From Roseibium aquae (GTDB lineage Bacteria > Pseudomonadota > Alphaproteobacteria > Rhizobiales > Stappiaceae): a DNA stretch of 64,000 nucleotides. Positions 26,057 through 35,275 of the stretch are shown piece after piece. A program made the position numbers and the translations under genes. Location: NCBI RefSeq assembly GCF_008711285.1, contig NZ_VXDC01000007.1, positions 124,001-188,000 of the forward strand, given 5' to 3'. Below the pieces are notes generated by a model that saw only the letters and a program-made list of their open reading frames with translations, was not told the DNA's origin and did not search any database. Numbering within the stretch: position 1 is the stretch's first letter; the number at the start of each line of letters is the position of its first letter.

Positions 26057-26893
26057 TTACAATGAAGATTGGTATTTTTCGTTCGATAGAAGCAGATCCA
26101 GTTGCCGGATCGCTTCCTTCCGCAACGGTTCGGCCTTTTCCAGCACTTCCGGGGTCTTCATGAAGTCGAGAACCCGGATGAGATCGTGTTCGGGTTGCAG
26201 CAGAATGTCGGGTTTTCTGCGTTTCAGTTTTTCCTGGGTAATGGTTTGCATCAGGATCTGGGACGTTCCGAAAAAGGCGTCGAAGGATGAGGGCAGGTGG
26301 CGATCCGGCCTTGGGACGGGGGATCCGACCACGTCCACCGCAACGACGATATCGCAGTCCTCGGGCAGGCGGTCGAAGGGCAGCGGATTGACCACACCGC
26401 CGTCGACCAGAATGCGTTCCTGGCGCTTGACCGGGCGGAAAACGGCGGGAATGGCGATGGACGCGGCGATGGCGGGCAACAGCGGCCCCGAGGAGATATC
26501 AACCTCCTGGCAGCCGTAGAAGTCCGTTGCCAGAACGGTCAGGGGAATGTCCAGATCTTCGAAGTGATCGGGAAGGTGTTCGGCGACGAAGATCTCCAGA
26601 ACCTTGACGGGGTCAAACACGACATTCGCTCCGCTCCACAAATCCGCCAGGCGTTTGGGCCGCAGTTTCCAAAGATGGCCGAGGGTCTTGTTGCGGTCCG
26701 AAAACAGGTCCAGCGCGATCTTGCGCAGGTCGCTGCCCGACAATCCACTGGCATATCCGGCGCCGAGAATGGCACCGATCGATGTCCCCGCGATGGCGTG
26801 GGGTTTCAGGCCAAGCTCATCGAATGCCTGAAGAACAGGGATATGGGACATTCCCCGCACGCCGCCGCCGCCAAGGGCCAGGCCGATTTTCAT
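26057..26893 (-). CDS. Patatin-like phospholipase, RssA type
   Basis: 278 residues. The patatin catalytic dyad is present: Ser in GTSIGA and Asp in DGGVVNPLP, with the oxyanion loop GGGGVRGMSH at the N-terminus. The overall form is that of RssA/NTE-like serine esterases, which release fatty acids from phospholipids or lysophospholipids. There is no signal peptide, so it probably acts in the cytoplasm or on the inner face of the membrane. I start it at the ATG at 26893 (GAGAAGG nine bases upstream) and not at the in-frame TTG at 26899. Confidence 0.9.
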   Translation of the reverse strand: MKIGLALGGGGVRGMSHIPVLQAFDELGLKPHAIAGTSIGAILGAGYASGLSGSDLRKIALDLFSDRNKTLGHLWKLRPKRLADLWSGANVVFDPVKVLEIFVAEHLPDHFEDLDIPLTVLATDFYGCQEVDISSGPLLPAIAASIAIPAVFRPVKRQERILVDGGVVNPLPFDRLPEDCDIVVAVDVVGSPVPRPDRHLPSSFDAFFGTSQILMQTITQEKLKRRKPDILLQPEHDLIRVLDFMKTPEVLEKAEPLRKEAIRQLDLLLSNEKYQSSL

Positions 26894-27159
26894 GTCCAAA
26901 CGCCTTCTCGTTTCCCGAACTCACGTCTTGTAATAGCCGCAGGGTCATACGGCGCTTTGGGTGAAGTCGATTTGGTTTGGCGTGTCCTGGCCACACGACA
27001 GACGCGCAAGTGCCGGACACCGGGATGAGTGCCACGCCTTTCGCGGCGCGGTGGGCCATCAGGATAGTCAAAACGGGAGGATGGGCAAATCCGCAGGACC
27101 GCGGATAGGGCGCCGCTACAGCGGATCAGCACGCGGGACTGGCCAAACCGCCGTTTCGA

Positions 27160-30100
27160 TCAGATGACAAAAAGCAGGTCTTCCGGTGAAGACGCCAGCC
27201 ACTCCGACATGTCTTCGAACGGCATCGGCCGGGCGATCAGGTAGCCCTGGACCGAAAAATCGCCCATCATGCGCAACCGGTCAAACTGCGCGTCGGTCTC
27301 CACGCCTTCGCACACGACCCCGATATCCAGCGACCGGGCCAGATTGATCAGTTGGTTGACGACGATTTCCTTTTTCACGTCCTCCAGGACCTGATTGGTA
27401 AAGGACCGGTCGATCTTCAAGCCGTTGATCGGCAGGTCGGCCACGTGGGACAGCGACGCATAACCGGTTCCAAAGTCATCGAGTTCGATGTGCACACCCA
27501 GGCTGTGAAGTTCCTCGAGAACCTTGGAATTGTCGGATCTCGCATCGTCGAGGAAGACCGACTCCAAGACCTCCGCGGTGATCAGGCTCGGCTCCACCCC
27601 GTGCTTGTCCATCGCAACGTGAAAGTCGTTCAAAAGGTTCCCCGAAAACAGATGGGACGGGGAAAGGTTCACCGCGACACGGCCAAAGTCCCGGCCCTGA
27701 TCTTGCCAGGCCCGCGCGGCTTGAAGCGCCTTGTCGATCACGATATTGCCGACGATGGATGCCAGATTGGTCTTTTCCACGACGGGAAGGAACGCGCCCG
27801 GACCCAGAACGCCGCGCGTGGGGTGACGCCAGCGCACCAAGGCCTCCACCCCGGTCACCTTTTGGGTGCGGATGTTGACCTGAGGCTGGAACACGAGGAA
27901 AATTTCGTCCCGCTGGATGGCTTCCCGGAGTTCCTTTTCGATCCGGGCTTCCGCGTCGCTGTCGACCTTCATGTCGTTTGTGAAGTAGCTCCACCGGTCC
28001 TTGCCATTGTCCTTTGAGCGGTAGAGCGCAAGATCCGCGTGAACAAGCAGGGTTCCGAAATCGGTCCCGTCCTGCGGGCAGCGGGCAACGCCCATGCTGA
28101 CCGACGGCCAGATCTGGTTGCCCTCAAAATCCATGGGGGCCCGCATCACCAGATTGGCGCGCTCGCACAATTCTTCGGGATCCGCGTCCGGGCCATCGGC
28201 GAGGATTACGAATTCATCGCCGCCCCACCGGTAGGCGGTGCCGATCTCGGTACAGCATCTGCGCAGGCGCTCGCCCGCCTCTTCCAGGCAATAATCCCCG
28301 GCCGGATGGCCGAGCGTGTCGTTGATCCGCTTGAAGTTATCCAGATCCATATGGATGATGAATGAGGGTTTGGCGGTATTCGAGGGACGGAAAAGTCTCT
28401 CGGCATCCCGCTGACAGGCGGCGCGATTGGCCAGTCCCGTCAATTGATCGAAATAGGCGATCCGTTCGGCGGCTTCCTTGGCGGCCCGCGTTTCGTGTTC
28501 GCGGGCCGTGCGTTCCGATTGATCGCTGGCGATTGCGACAAACAGGTCGCGGTTGCGCTCCCGGTAGAGTTGCAGCCGGACATCGACGGGATATTCGGTT
28601 CCATCCTTCCGGATCTGGACGCTTTCGAAATTGAGAACGCCAACCTCCCCGCGCAACAAGGGCGCCAGCATTTGCCTGAACGTGCTTTCGGTATGCTGGG
28701 GGCTGATGTCCCAGGGCGCGCGGGTCATCAGCTCTTCCATGGTGTAGCCAAGGTTTTCGCGGCCGCAGGTGTTGGCATATTCGAAGAAGAATGTGCTTGC
28801 GTCGAAAAGATACACCTCGTTCATCGAGGCTTCGAGGATCCCGGCGAGAAGCTGGCTTTGCTGGCGTGCCCTGTGCCAATCGGTGATGTCGTGTGACGTG
28901 CCGAAGATCTTGGTCGCGTTCCCCTTGTCATCGGCCAGAACATAGCCGCGGACATGGATATGTCTGACAGCACCGTCCCGGCGGATCAGCTGGTGCTCGT
29001 AGTCGAAGTCGGAACAGGTCTTGATGGCCCGATCCATGGCCTCTTCAAGCATGGGCCGTTCCGCCGGCGGGATCTGCCGGAACAGGACCTGCCGCGCGGC
29101 CGCGCATTCGGTGTCCAGCGGGACGCCGACGATGTGATACATCTCGTCGGACCAGTGCATCTCGCCGGTAACCAGATCCCTTTCCCAACTGCCGACCGAT
29201 GCGATTTTCTGCGCCTCGAGCAAGCGATCCTTGCTGTATTCCAGTTCCTTGGTATTGGCGTCGACTTCCCGTTCCAGTTTCTGGCGGGTTGCCACGATCG
29301 ACTGCTGCAGCGCGCGGATCAGTCTTGAGAAAATCAGCCAGAAAATCAGGGCGAGAAAAGCGACCGTGACAATCAAGGTGGCGGTTCTGAACACAAAGGA
29401 CCTGAATTCTGACGTTACGTCTTGCAGCACAACGACCGTCGCGGCCGGTTCATCGTCGGCGTGCGGCAGGGTCAGGCCATGGGCAAAGGTCAGCTGGCGA
29501 TCGTCGAAATTCAAACGTTCCAGAAAGGACAGTCCGGTCAAGCCCTCCTCAAGAAGGGCCGCGAAGGAGGACGGAAGACCGTCCAGCCCCTCGGTTTGAT
29601 ATGCAAAGGCACCGGCATGGGTCCAGCCATCGCTCCCGAGCGCCGCTTGCGACCCCGTTGGAACGCGATCCAGGTGGTGTATCATCGCCACACGGGCATC
29701 GAGAACCTGGCCGATCACCGCGAGTGGCTTGTCCAACGTCTTCGAAATCTGGACGTATCCGACGGTCTGGCTGTCTGCCAGCCACGGACGGACAACGGCG
29801 ATGGACAGCTGGCCGTCGCCGGTATACTCGACCCCGCTGGCCGTGCGTTGAACGCGGCTTGAAAGACGAAGCAGGGTGGATGGCCCGGCGGCTGCGGCGG
29901 GCCCGGACGTGGAATGGAGCATCGTCAACTGACGATCGAAAACCACGATCTCGGCGACCCCATGCCGGGCCTTCAGTTCGCCGGCAACCGGTCCCAGTCC
30001 CTCGGCCAGAGCGTTGCGGGACTGCGATGCGATGGCAGCGGTCAGCGCGCTGTTGTGCAGGATTCCCGCCAGGGCGTGCTCAAGACTCACCTTGGCATCC

Positions 30101-30381
30101 AGCCGTTGCTGGCGAAGCAGGTCCTCGGCCACGGCGGCGGTCTCGGCAATCGGTTTTTGAAAATTGCGGTATTCGGTCACCAGGTTCTGGATGATCAGCA
30201 CCGCGGCCATGACCACGAGAAAGGTGAAAAAGGTTACCTTCAGCGGCTTTTCGATTTGCCGCCCATTGGCGCTCCATGCGCGGAAAACGGAATCGAGGCG
30301 CCGGCTGAACCGGCCATTCGCGAGGCCGCGGTTCCCCCCAGCGTGCTCCTGCCCACCATCCCTTACGTCTTCCATACGCAC
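27160..30381 (-). CDS. Membrane sensor with PAS, GGDEF and EAL domains
   Basis: 1073 residues. A membrane helix at about 48-66, an extracytoplasmic sensor of about 265 residues (Cache-like by layout) and a second helix at about 330-352 are followed by a coiled coil, two PAS domains (about 385-505 and 520-640), GGDEF (about 650-810) and EAL (about 820-1065). Both output domains look active: RWGGDEFVIL is intact, as are EALVRW, the AVNLSP segment and DDFGTGYASL. It may both make and break c-di-GMP depending on its sensor state. The start is a GTG with GGGAG seven bases upstream; an ATG two codons on is possible. The upstream gap is unusually AT-rich. Confidence 0.93.
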   Translation of the reverse strand: MRMEDVRDGGQEHAGGNRGLANGRFSRRLDSVFRAWSANGRQIEKPLKVTFFTFLVVMAAVLIIQNLVTEYRNFQKPIAETAAVAEDLLRQQRLDAKVSLEHALAGILHNSALTAAIASQSRNALAEGLGPVAGELKARHGVAEIVVFDRQLTMLHSTSGPAAAAGPSTLLRLSSRVQRTASGVEYTGDGQLSIAVVRPWLADSQTVGYVQISKTLDKPLAVIGQVLDARVAMIHHLDRVPTGSQAALGSDGWTHAGAFAYQTEGLDGLPSSFAALLEEGLTGLSFLERLNFDDRQLTFAHGLTLPHADDEPAATVVVLQDVTSEFRSFVFRTATLIVTVAFLALIFWLIFSRLIRALQQSIVATRQKLEREVDANTKELEYSKDRLLEAQKIASVGSWERDLVTGEMHWSDEMYHIVGVPLDTECAAARQVLFRQIPPAERPMLEEAMDRAIKTCSDFDYEHQLIRRDGAVRHIHVRGYVLADDKGNATKIFGTSHDITDWHRARQQSQLLAGILEASMNEVYLFDASTFFFEYANTCGRENLGYTMEELMTRAPWDISPQHTESTFRQMLAPLLRGEVGVLNFESVQIRKDGTEYPVDVRLQLYRERNRDLFVAIASDQSERTAREHETRAAKEAAERIAYFDQLTGLANRAACQRDAERLFRPSNTAKPSFIIHMDLDNFKRINDTLGHPAGDYCLEEAGERLRRCCTEIGTAYRWGGDEFVILADGPDADPEELCERANLVMRAPMDFEGNQIWPSVSMGVARCPQDGTDFGTLLVHADLALYRSKDNGKDRWSYFTNDMKVDSDAEARIEKELREAIQRDEIFLVFQPQVNIRTQKVTGVEALVRWRHPTRGVLGPGAFLPVVEKTNLASIVGNIVIDKALQAARAWQDQGRDFGRVAVNLSPSHLFSGNLLNDFHVAMDKHGVEPSLITAEVLESVFLDDARSDNSKVLEELHSLGVHIELDDFGTGYASLSHVADLPINGLKIDRSFTNQVLEDVKKEIVVNQLINLARSLDIGVVCEGVETDAQFDRLRMMGDFSVQGYLIARPMPFEDMSEWLASSPEDLLFVI

Positions 30382-30855
30382 ACTCGAGCTCCCAGACGGG
30401 TCTCAGATCTCTTCTGATCCAAGGTTCGCGACCCCGAACTTGTTCGCTTGCCGCTTTGTTTTTCCGATATTCTGTTGGCAGCGGTCTTGCAGAACACGAA
30501 TCCCAGATTCAAGAGTGCCGAACATAAGTTAATTCTGTTTGAACTTTCACGTTAATGAAATATTAAGTTTTGAAGTTCTGAAGAAATGAAGATTATGGAG
30601 CATCACGGACTTAGGAAATATTATAGAGCTCCATTGTACGAAAAGTATAGATCCTCGAAAGTTGCTTGTACAGAAATAAGAGTGTGTATTTAATGGGGTG
30701 TGCATAAGAGTTGTATTTTCCGGTTCGTGGCGGATGTTTATCCCGCGCCGCGCAATCCAGGCCTCGCGTCCGGCGGACCATCCCGGGGGCTGCCGCTGAG
30801 CGGCGGTCGCGCGATTGTTCGATCCGCAGTTCACAGGCTGAAGCTGGCGCCGGCC
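30382..30855. other. 474-base gene-free gap with an AT-rich core
   Basis: It lies between the stop of the dehalogenase-type gene and the start of the GGDEF-EAL gene, both on the minus strand. Positions 30541-30720 are about one third G+C by my count, far below the neighbours. No frame in it looks coding. It probably holds the GGDEF-EAL promoter and may be a binding region for a nucleoid protein or a remnant of foreign DNA. Confidence 0.5.
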
Positions 30856-31758
30856 TTACCTGAAAAAGGTCAGAAGGTCTGTAATTACGTCGTTTGGATT
30901 TTCCTCGGGCAGAAAATGCCCGCCCGTCAAGCCGGTGCCGCTGCAATCGGAGGCCCAGTTCTTCCAGGCGGACAAAGGCGTATCCCCTGATTGGGCAATG
31001 CCGGTTGTCCCCCACAGGACACGCAACGGAGCTTCGATCTTGTTCCCGGATGCGCGATCTTGAGCATCGTGCTCCACGTCGATGCCGGCCCCGGCGCGGT
31101 AGTCCTCGCAGCTCGCGGCAATTCTCCCGGGCGCACGGAAGGCGGTCCTGTAGTGATCAAGGGCCGACGGCGCGAAGGCGGTAAGGCTTTTGGCGCCTGT
31201 CCAGCTTGCGAGGGTGTGCTCCAGGAACGGGATCATCGAGGCGCCGATCAGGGTTTCCGGAAAAGGAGCGGGCTGGGCCAAAAACGCCCAATGATAAATC
31301 CTGAGCGCGAACGCCCGGTCGAGCCTTGCCCAGTAATCATAGGTTGGCAAAATGTCGATGACGGCGATCTTCTCGACACACTGCGGATGATCGAGGGCCA
31401 GGCGGTAGGCAACCCGTCCGCCCCGATCGTGACCGGCAAGGTGAAACCGGCCGAAACCCAGCCGGTCCATGGCCGTGACCATGGCCGCCGCCATGGTCCG
31501 TTTGGAATAGGCCTCATGGTCCGCGCCAAGCGGCGGGATCCCGGATTTGCCGTATCCCGGCAGATCGGCGAGCACGAGCGTGAAGTGCTCGGCCAGGGCA
31601 GGCGCAACAAGGTGCCACATCGCATGGGTTTGCGGATAACCGTGAAGCAGCAGCATCGGCGGCCCGCTGCCGCCGATCCGGCAATGGATATCGGTCAGGT
31701 CCGTCGCAATATGCCGGGTGTCGAACCCGGGAAAGAGATCCGCCGGTTCCTTATCCAT
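30856..31758 (-). CDS. Fluoroacetate dehalogenase-type alpha/beta hydrolase
   Basis: 300 residues from the ATG at 31758 (AAAGG eight bases upstream; a GTG at 31782 is also in frame). It resembles the Rhodopseudomonas fluoroacetate dehalogenase RPA1163 along its length. As I recall that enzyme, its key residues all have counterparts one position later: nucleophile Asp111 and Arg112, Arg115 in GHDRGGRV, Asp135 in IDILPTY, halide-pocket His156, Trp157 and Tyr220, and His281 in GGHFLPEE. The predicted reaction is hydrolytic removal of fluoride or chloride from a 2-haloacetate through an Asp-ester intermediate. Activity on epoxides or other esters cannot be excluded. It is cytosolic and sits alone downstream of purD. 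Confidence 0.85.
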   Translation of the reverse strand: MDKEPADLFPGFDTRHIATDLTDIHCRIGGSGPPMLLLHGYPQTHAMWHLVAPALAEHFTLVLADLPGYGKSGIPPLGADHEAYSKRTMAAAMVTAMDRLGFGRFHLAGHDRGGRVAYRLALDHPQCVEKIAVIDILPTYDYWARLDRAFALRIYHWAFLAQPAPFPETLIGASMIPFLEHTLASWTGAKSLTAFAPSALDHYRTAFRAPGRIAASCEDYRAGAGIDVEHDAQDRASGNKIEAPLRVLWGTTGIAQSGDTPLSAWKNWASDCSGTGLTGGHFLPEENPNDVITDLLTFFR

Positions 31759-31825
31759 CGTCATCACCTTTGCATCGGTCACCGGGTTGTCGATTTGTCC
31801 GTGACGGCGTCACGCTTGTGGCAAA

Positions 31826-33100
31826 TCAGGATGAGCGCTCGATGTCGCGCCAGCCGATGTCGGTTCGGTAGAACCCGTCCGGCCAGGTGATGTTCGAGAC
31901 CGCCGCATAGGCAAGATCCCGCGCCTGTTTGAGCGAAGGGCCACGCGCGGTCACGTTCAACACACGTCCCCCATTCGCCACAACCCGGCCATCGTCCCGC
32001 CGGGTGCCGGCATGGAAGACTTCCACATTCGGGCCCGGCGCGGCGCTTTCGAGGCCCTGGATCTCCGTTCCCTTGCCATAGCTGCCCGGATACCCCTTGG
32101 CCGCCATCACCACGGTCAGGGCCGGTTCCGCGTGCCAGCGCACGGACATGCGGTCCAAGGTCCCGTCAACCGCGCCGAGCATGAGCGTCACGATATCGTC
32201 TTTCAGACGCATCATCAGCACCTGGCATTCCGGATCGCCGAAGCGGGTGTTGTACTCGATCAGTTTCGGGCCGTCTTCCGTGATCATCAGTCCGGCGTAG
32301 AGAACGCCCTTGAAGTGTGTCCCCCGCTCGGCCATGGCCGAAACGGTGGGCTTTATGATCTGTTCGATCACCGCCTCGACACGCTCCCCGGTCATCACCG
32401 CCGCCGGGGAATAGGCGCCCATGCCGCCCGTGTTCGGGCCTTGATCGCCGTCGAAGGCCCGTTTGTGGTCCTGCGCGGTCGCCAGCGGAAGAATGTTCTT
32501 GCCATCCGACAGAACAAAGAAGCTCGCCTCTTCGCCCTCGAGAAACTCCTCGATCACAACAAGGGCTCCCGCCTCGCCGAATTGACCGTCGAAACAGGAA
32601 TCGATCGCTGCAATGGCCTCGGCTTCGGTTTGGGCAACAACGACACCCTTGCCGGCTGCAAGGCCATCGGCCTTCACCACGATGGGCGCGCCGGTCCTCT
32701 TGACGTATACGCGCGCGGCTTCCGCGGTATCGAACCGGCCGTATTTTGCCGTGGGAATGTTCGCGATATCGCAGATGGACTTGGTAAAGGCCTTCGAACC
32801 TTCCAGTTGCGCGGCAGCCTTGCTGGGGCCGAAAGCCTTGATGCCCGCGGTTTCCAGGTCATCCACCAGGCCGGCCACCAGCGGGGCCTCCGGTCCCACG
32901 ACCACGAGCCCGATGTCCTTGTCCTTGCAGAACGACACGACGGCGGGGTGGTCCGACACATCCAGGTCGACGATCTCGGCGAGATCCGCGATCCCGGCAT
33001 TGCCGGGGGCAGCATAAAGAGTGCCAAGCAGGGGGGAGGCCGAAATCGCCCAGGCGAGAGCGTGTTCACGGCCACCAGAACCAAGCAGGAGGATATTCAT
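31826..33100 (-). CDS. purD: Phosphoribosylamine-glycine ligase
   Basis: A 424-residue ATP-grasp enzyme for the second step of purine synthesis, joining glycine to phosphoribosylamine. The N-terminal [29 protein letters not shown], the ATP-grasp [38 protein letters not shown] and RFGDPECQ are all intact, and the length is typical. It stands alone, divergent from ubiA across 311 bases with no other purine gene nearby. Confidence 0.97.
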   Translation of the reverse strand: MNILLLGSGGREHALAWAISASPLLGTLYAAPGNAGIADLAEIVDLDVSDHPAVVSFCKDKDIGLVVVGPEAPLVAGLVDDLETAGIKAFGPSKAAAQLEGSKAFTKSICDIANIPTAKYGRFDTAEAARVYVKRTGAPIVVKADGLAAGKGVVVAQTEAEAIAAIDSCFDGQFGEAGALVVIEEFLEGEEASFFVLSDGKNILPLATAQDHKRAFDGDQGPNTGGMGAYSPAAVMTGERVEAVIEQIIKPTVSAMAERGTHFKGVLYAGLMITEDGPKLIEYNTRFGDPECQVLMMRLKDDIVTLMLGAVDGTLDRMSVRWHAEPALTVVMAAKGYPGSYGKGTEIQGLESAAPGPNVEVFHAGTRRDDGRVVANGGRVLNVTARGPSLKQARDLAYAAVSNITWPDGFYRTDIGWRDIERSS

Positions 33101-33411
33101 GAAAGAGGCTTCTTGTGCAGTTTCTGGTGCAAGGGGAACGGATCGCGCCAGTCAGGCGGACGCGACACAGGATTTAGCCGTGGCTTATCATGGCCGCGCG
33201 GAGCGCACAAACCCGGCAGCGCTTCGAGCCAAGGCTGGTCCGCTCACAGGCTCTTGTCGTCATGCGGTTTGAAGCTGGTTGAGAAACGCGCCGGTTTTGC
33301 GGATCGCGCTGCGTCCGGCCGCCGGAGATGGGCACCTTCAAGAGGGGCTTGCGCAGGCCGGCCTGTTCAAAAACCCTCGCAACATCAGACGAGAACCGTT
33401 AAACACCCGCT
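33101..33411. other. Divergent gap between purD and ubiA
   Basis: It must carry promoters for both genes. I looked for a purine riboswitch or a PurR-type palindrome near purD and saw none I could support. No coding frame looks real. Confidence 0.4.
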
Positions 33412-34356
33412 ATGCTGTTTTCGACGAAAGACACCGGTCCCGTCCACGATGCGGTCAAGCAACATTGGGTGGACACCCATTTGCCTTCCTGGGCCAGGCC
33501 CTATGCGCGGTTGGCGCGGTGGGAGCGGCCCATTGGATGGTGGTTGCTGTTGTGGCCCTGCTGGTGGTCCGCCGCCCTTGCCGCCATCGCGGCCGGGCAT
33601 CCCTGGCCCAATCCTTGGCATTTGCTTCTGTTCCTGATCGGTGCGGTCGCCATGCGCGGGGCCGGCTGCACCTACAACGATCTTGTGGACGAAAACATTG
33701 ACCGGCAGGTGGAGCGGACCCGCTCGCGCCCAATTCCGGCCGGTCAGATCAGCCGCAAACAAGCCAAGGTTTTTCTGGTTGTCCAGGCATTGGTCGGCTT
33801 TTTCGTTCTGATCCAGTTCAACAGCTTCGCGATCGGTCTTGGCATTGCCTCGCTTGCTGTCGTGGCGATCTACCCCTTCATGAAGCGCGTGACGGACTGG
33901 CCTCAGCTGTTTCTCGGTCTGGCCTTTTCCTGGGGCGCCTTGATGGGCTGGGCAGCCGAATTCGGATCCCTCGCCTGGCCAGCCGTATTCCTGTATCTGG
34001 GGGGGATTTGCTGGACGATCGGCTATGACACGATTTACGCCCATCAGGACAAGGAGGACGACGCCCTTGTCGGGGTCCGCTCCACGGCCCGCCTGTTTGG
34101 CGCACGGACCAAACCGGCCCTGGTCGCGCTTTATCTCGGCGCGACGGCCTTGTTTGCGCTCGCGGCGGCCTTTGCCGATGCCGGCCCCGCCGCGTTTGTG
34201 GGGATCGCCGCCGGGGCGGCGCATCTGCTGTGGCAAGTCTTGGTGCTGGATATCGACGACCCGGACCAATGCCTGAAACTCTTCCGCTCCAACACCCGGT
34301 ATGGCTGGATCGTGTTTGCCGGTTTAGCCGCCGACGCGTTGATCGCAAGCGCCTAG
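33412..34356 (+). CDS. ubiA: 4-hydroxybenzoate polyprenyltransferase
   Basis: A 314-residue inner-membrane enzyme with about eight membrane helices that attaches the polyprenyl tail to 4-hydroxybenzoate in ubiquinone synthesis. Both Asp-rich, Mg-binding motifs are present: YNDLVDENIDRQVERTRSRP and YDTIYAHQDKEDD. The product supplies the quinone that feeds the respiratory chain ending in the cytochrome oxidase encoded further on. It is convergent with the DUF6101 gene, a neighbour I recall in other Rhizobiales. Confidence 0.95.
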   Translation: MLFSTKDTGPVHDAVKQHWVDTHLPSWARPYARLARWERPIGWWLLLWPCWWSAALAAIAAGHPWPNPWHLLLFLIGAVAMRGAGCTYNDLVDENIDRQVERTRSRPIPAGQISRKQAKVFLVVQALVGFFVLIQFNSFAIGLGIASLAVVAIYPFMKRVTDWPQLFLGLAFSWGALMGWAAEFGSLAWPAVFLYLGGICWTIGYDTIYAHQDKEDDALVGVRSTARLFGARTKPALVALYLGATALFALAAAFADAGPAAFVGIAAGAAHLLWQVLVLDIDDPDQCLKLFRSNTRYGWIVFAGLAADALIASA

Positions 34357-34368
34357 GGCGGGCGCCGC

Positions 34369-34947
34369 TCAATCCCGGGCGATGATCTCCCGCTCCCGGC
34401 TGTGGATCTTCATGGTTTCGGCAGGGCGTCCCGTGATCCGGCGAACCAGGAAACGGGGCCGGCGTCCGGTCAGCAGCGGCAGACGGCGGCGCGGCGCGGG
34501 CGGCGCTTCACGCTTGACACTATAGGCTTCGATCGGCTGCACGTTGCCGCCGAGGTCACAGACAAGCATCGGCAACCCGAGGCGCCGTGCCCAGGCCGTC
34601 CAGATCGTTGAAAGACTCTCCGGACTTGTTGTCTCCGCAAGCGGAATGCACAAAGCCGGGTCGCGATGGCGCAAGCTCAAGGTGGCTTTCACGGTGCCGA
34701 AGCTGTCGCCTGGAACCACCGACACCATCACACCCTCGAACATGGACATCGGAACAACAATCGTGAGGGGAACCCCTGCGGAGCGCCGCTTCACGATGAC
34801 CTGCGCCGCATCGAGGTAGATATCGCCGGGCACATTCGATCCCGGGGCGCATCGCTCGAAACGCAAGGGCAGGGAGTCTGGCCCCGGAAGCGTCTGTGTT
34901 CCGGGGCCGGTGTGTTCGAGTGTGTCCTGAACTGTTTGACGTCTCAA
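34369..34947 (-). CDS. DUF6101 family protein
   Basis: About 192 residues from the TTG at 34947, chosen because GGAGAGG lies four bases upstream. The frame is open to a GTG at 35025 without a ribosome site, which would add 26 basic residues. The core PLRFERCAP, QVIVKRRSAGVPLTIVVPMSMFEGV, LSLRHRDPALCIPL and AWARRLGLPMLV fits the DUF6101 family of Rhizobiales, and the tail is Arg/Pro-rich. Function is unknown. There is no signal peptide. It lies between ubiA and pmbA, the usual place for this family as I recall it. Confidence 0.7.
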   Translation of the reverse strand: MRRQTVQDTLEHTGPGTQTLPGPDSLPLRFERCAPGSNVPGDIYLDAAQVIVKRRSAGVPLTIVVPMSMFEGVMVSVVPGDSFGTVKATLSLRHRDPALCIPLAETTSPESLSTIWTAWARRLGLPMLVCDLGGNVQPIEAYSVKREAPPAPRRRLPLLTGRRPRFLVRRITGRPAETMKIHSREREIIARD

Positions 34948-35275
34948 TTTGCCTCTCCGTCGGACCTGTTTGTTTTTTTGTCCGTTCGACGGAACCAACC
35001 CTATGAGAAAGGGGTCATGGAGCACTTAAAAACTACAGTTAAGAATACGTTGCCTCGAAAGACGGTTACTGGAGTGTCACTTCTGGATTCATCAAGTGTT
35101 CATATCTATATTTCGCCGGATGCGTATTGGATTGAAGCGCCCGCATTTGAAGCCAAGATGAATCGCGCGATCGCCTGGCCGGCGCTTGCGGTTGCCGCCG
35201 CCCGCCCATGGCCTTAAACACTCTGCGGGAAATCAGATCTGCCCAACACCCTCTCCAAGCCGGAAAGTTCGCCTC
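34948..35275. promoter_or_regulatory. Divergent gap between the DUF6101 gene and pmbA
   Basis: Positions about 34970-35140 are AT-rich relative to the neighbours, as expected for two facing promoters. I find no palindrome clear enough to name. Confidence 0.4.

Noticed and set aside
32012-33637. A 541-codon frame on the plus strand
   Set aside because: It is antisense to purD and runs into ubiA in another frame; no domain is recognisable.
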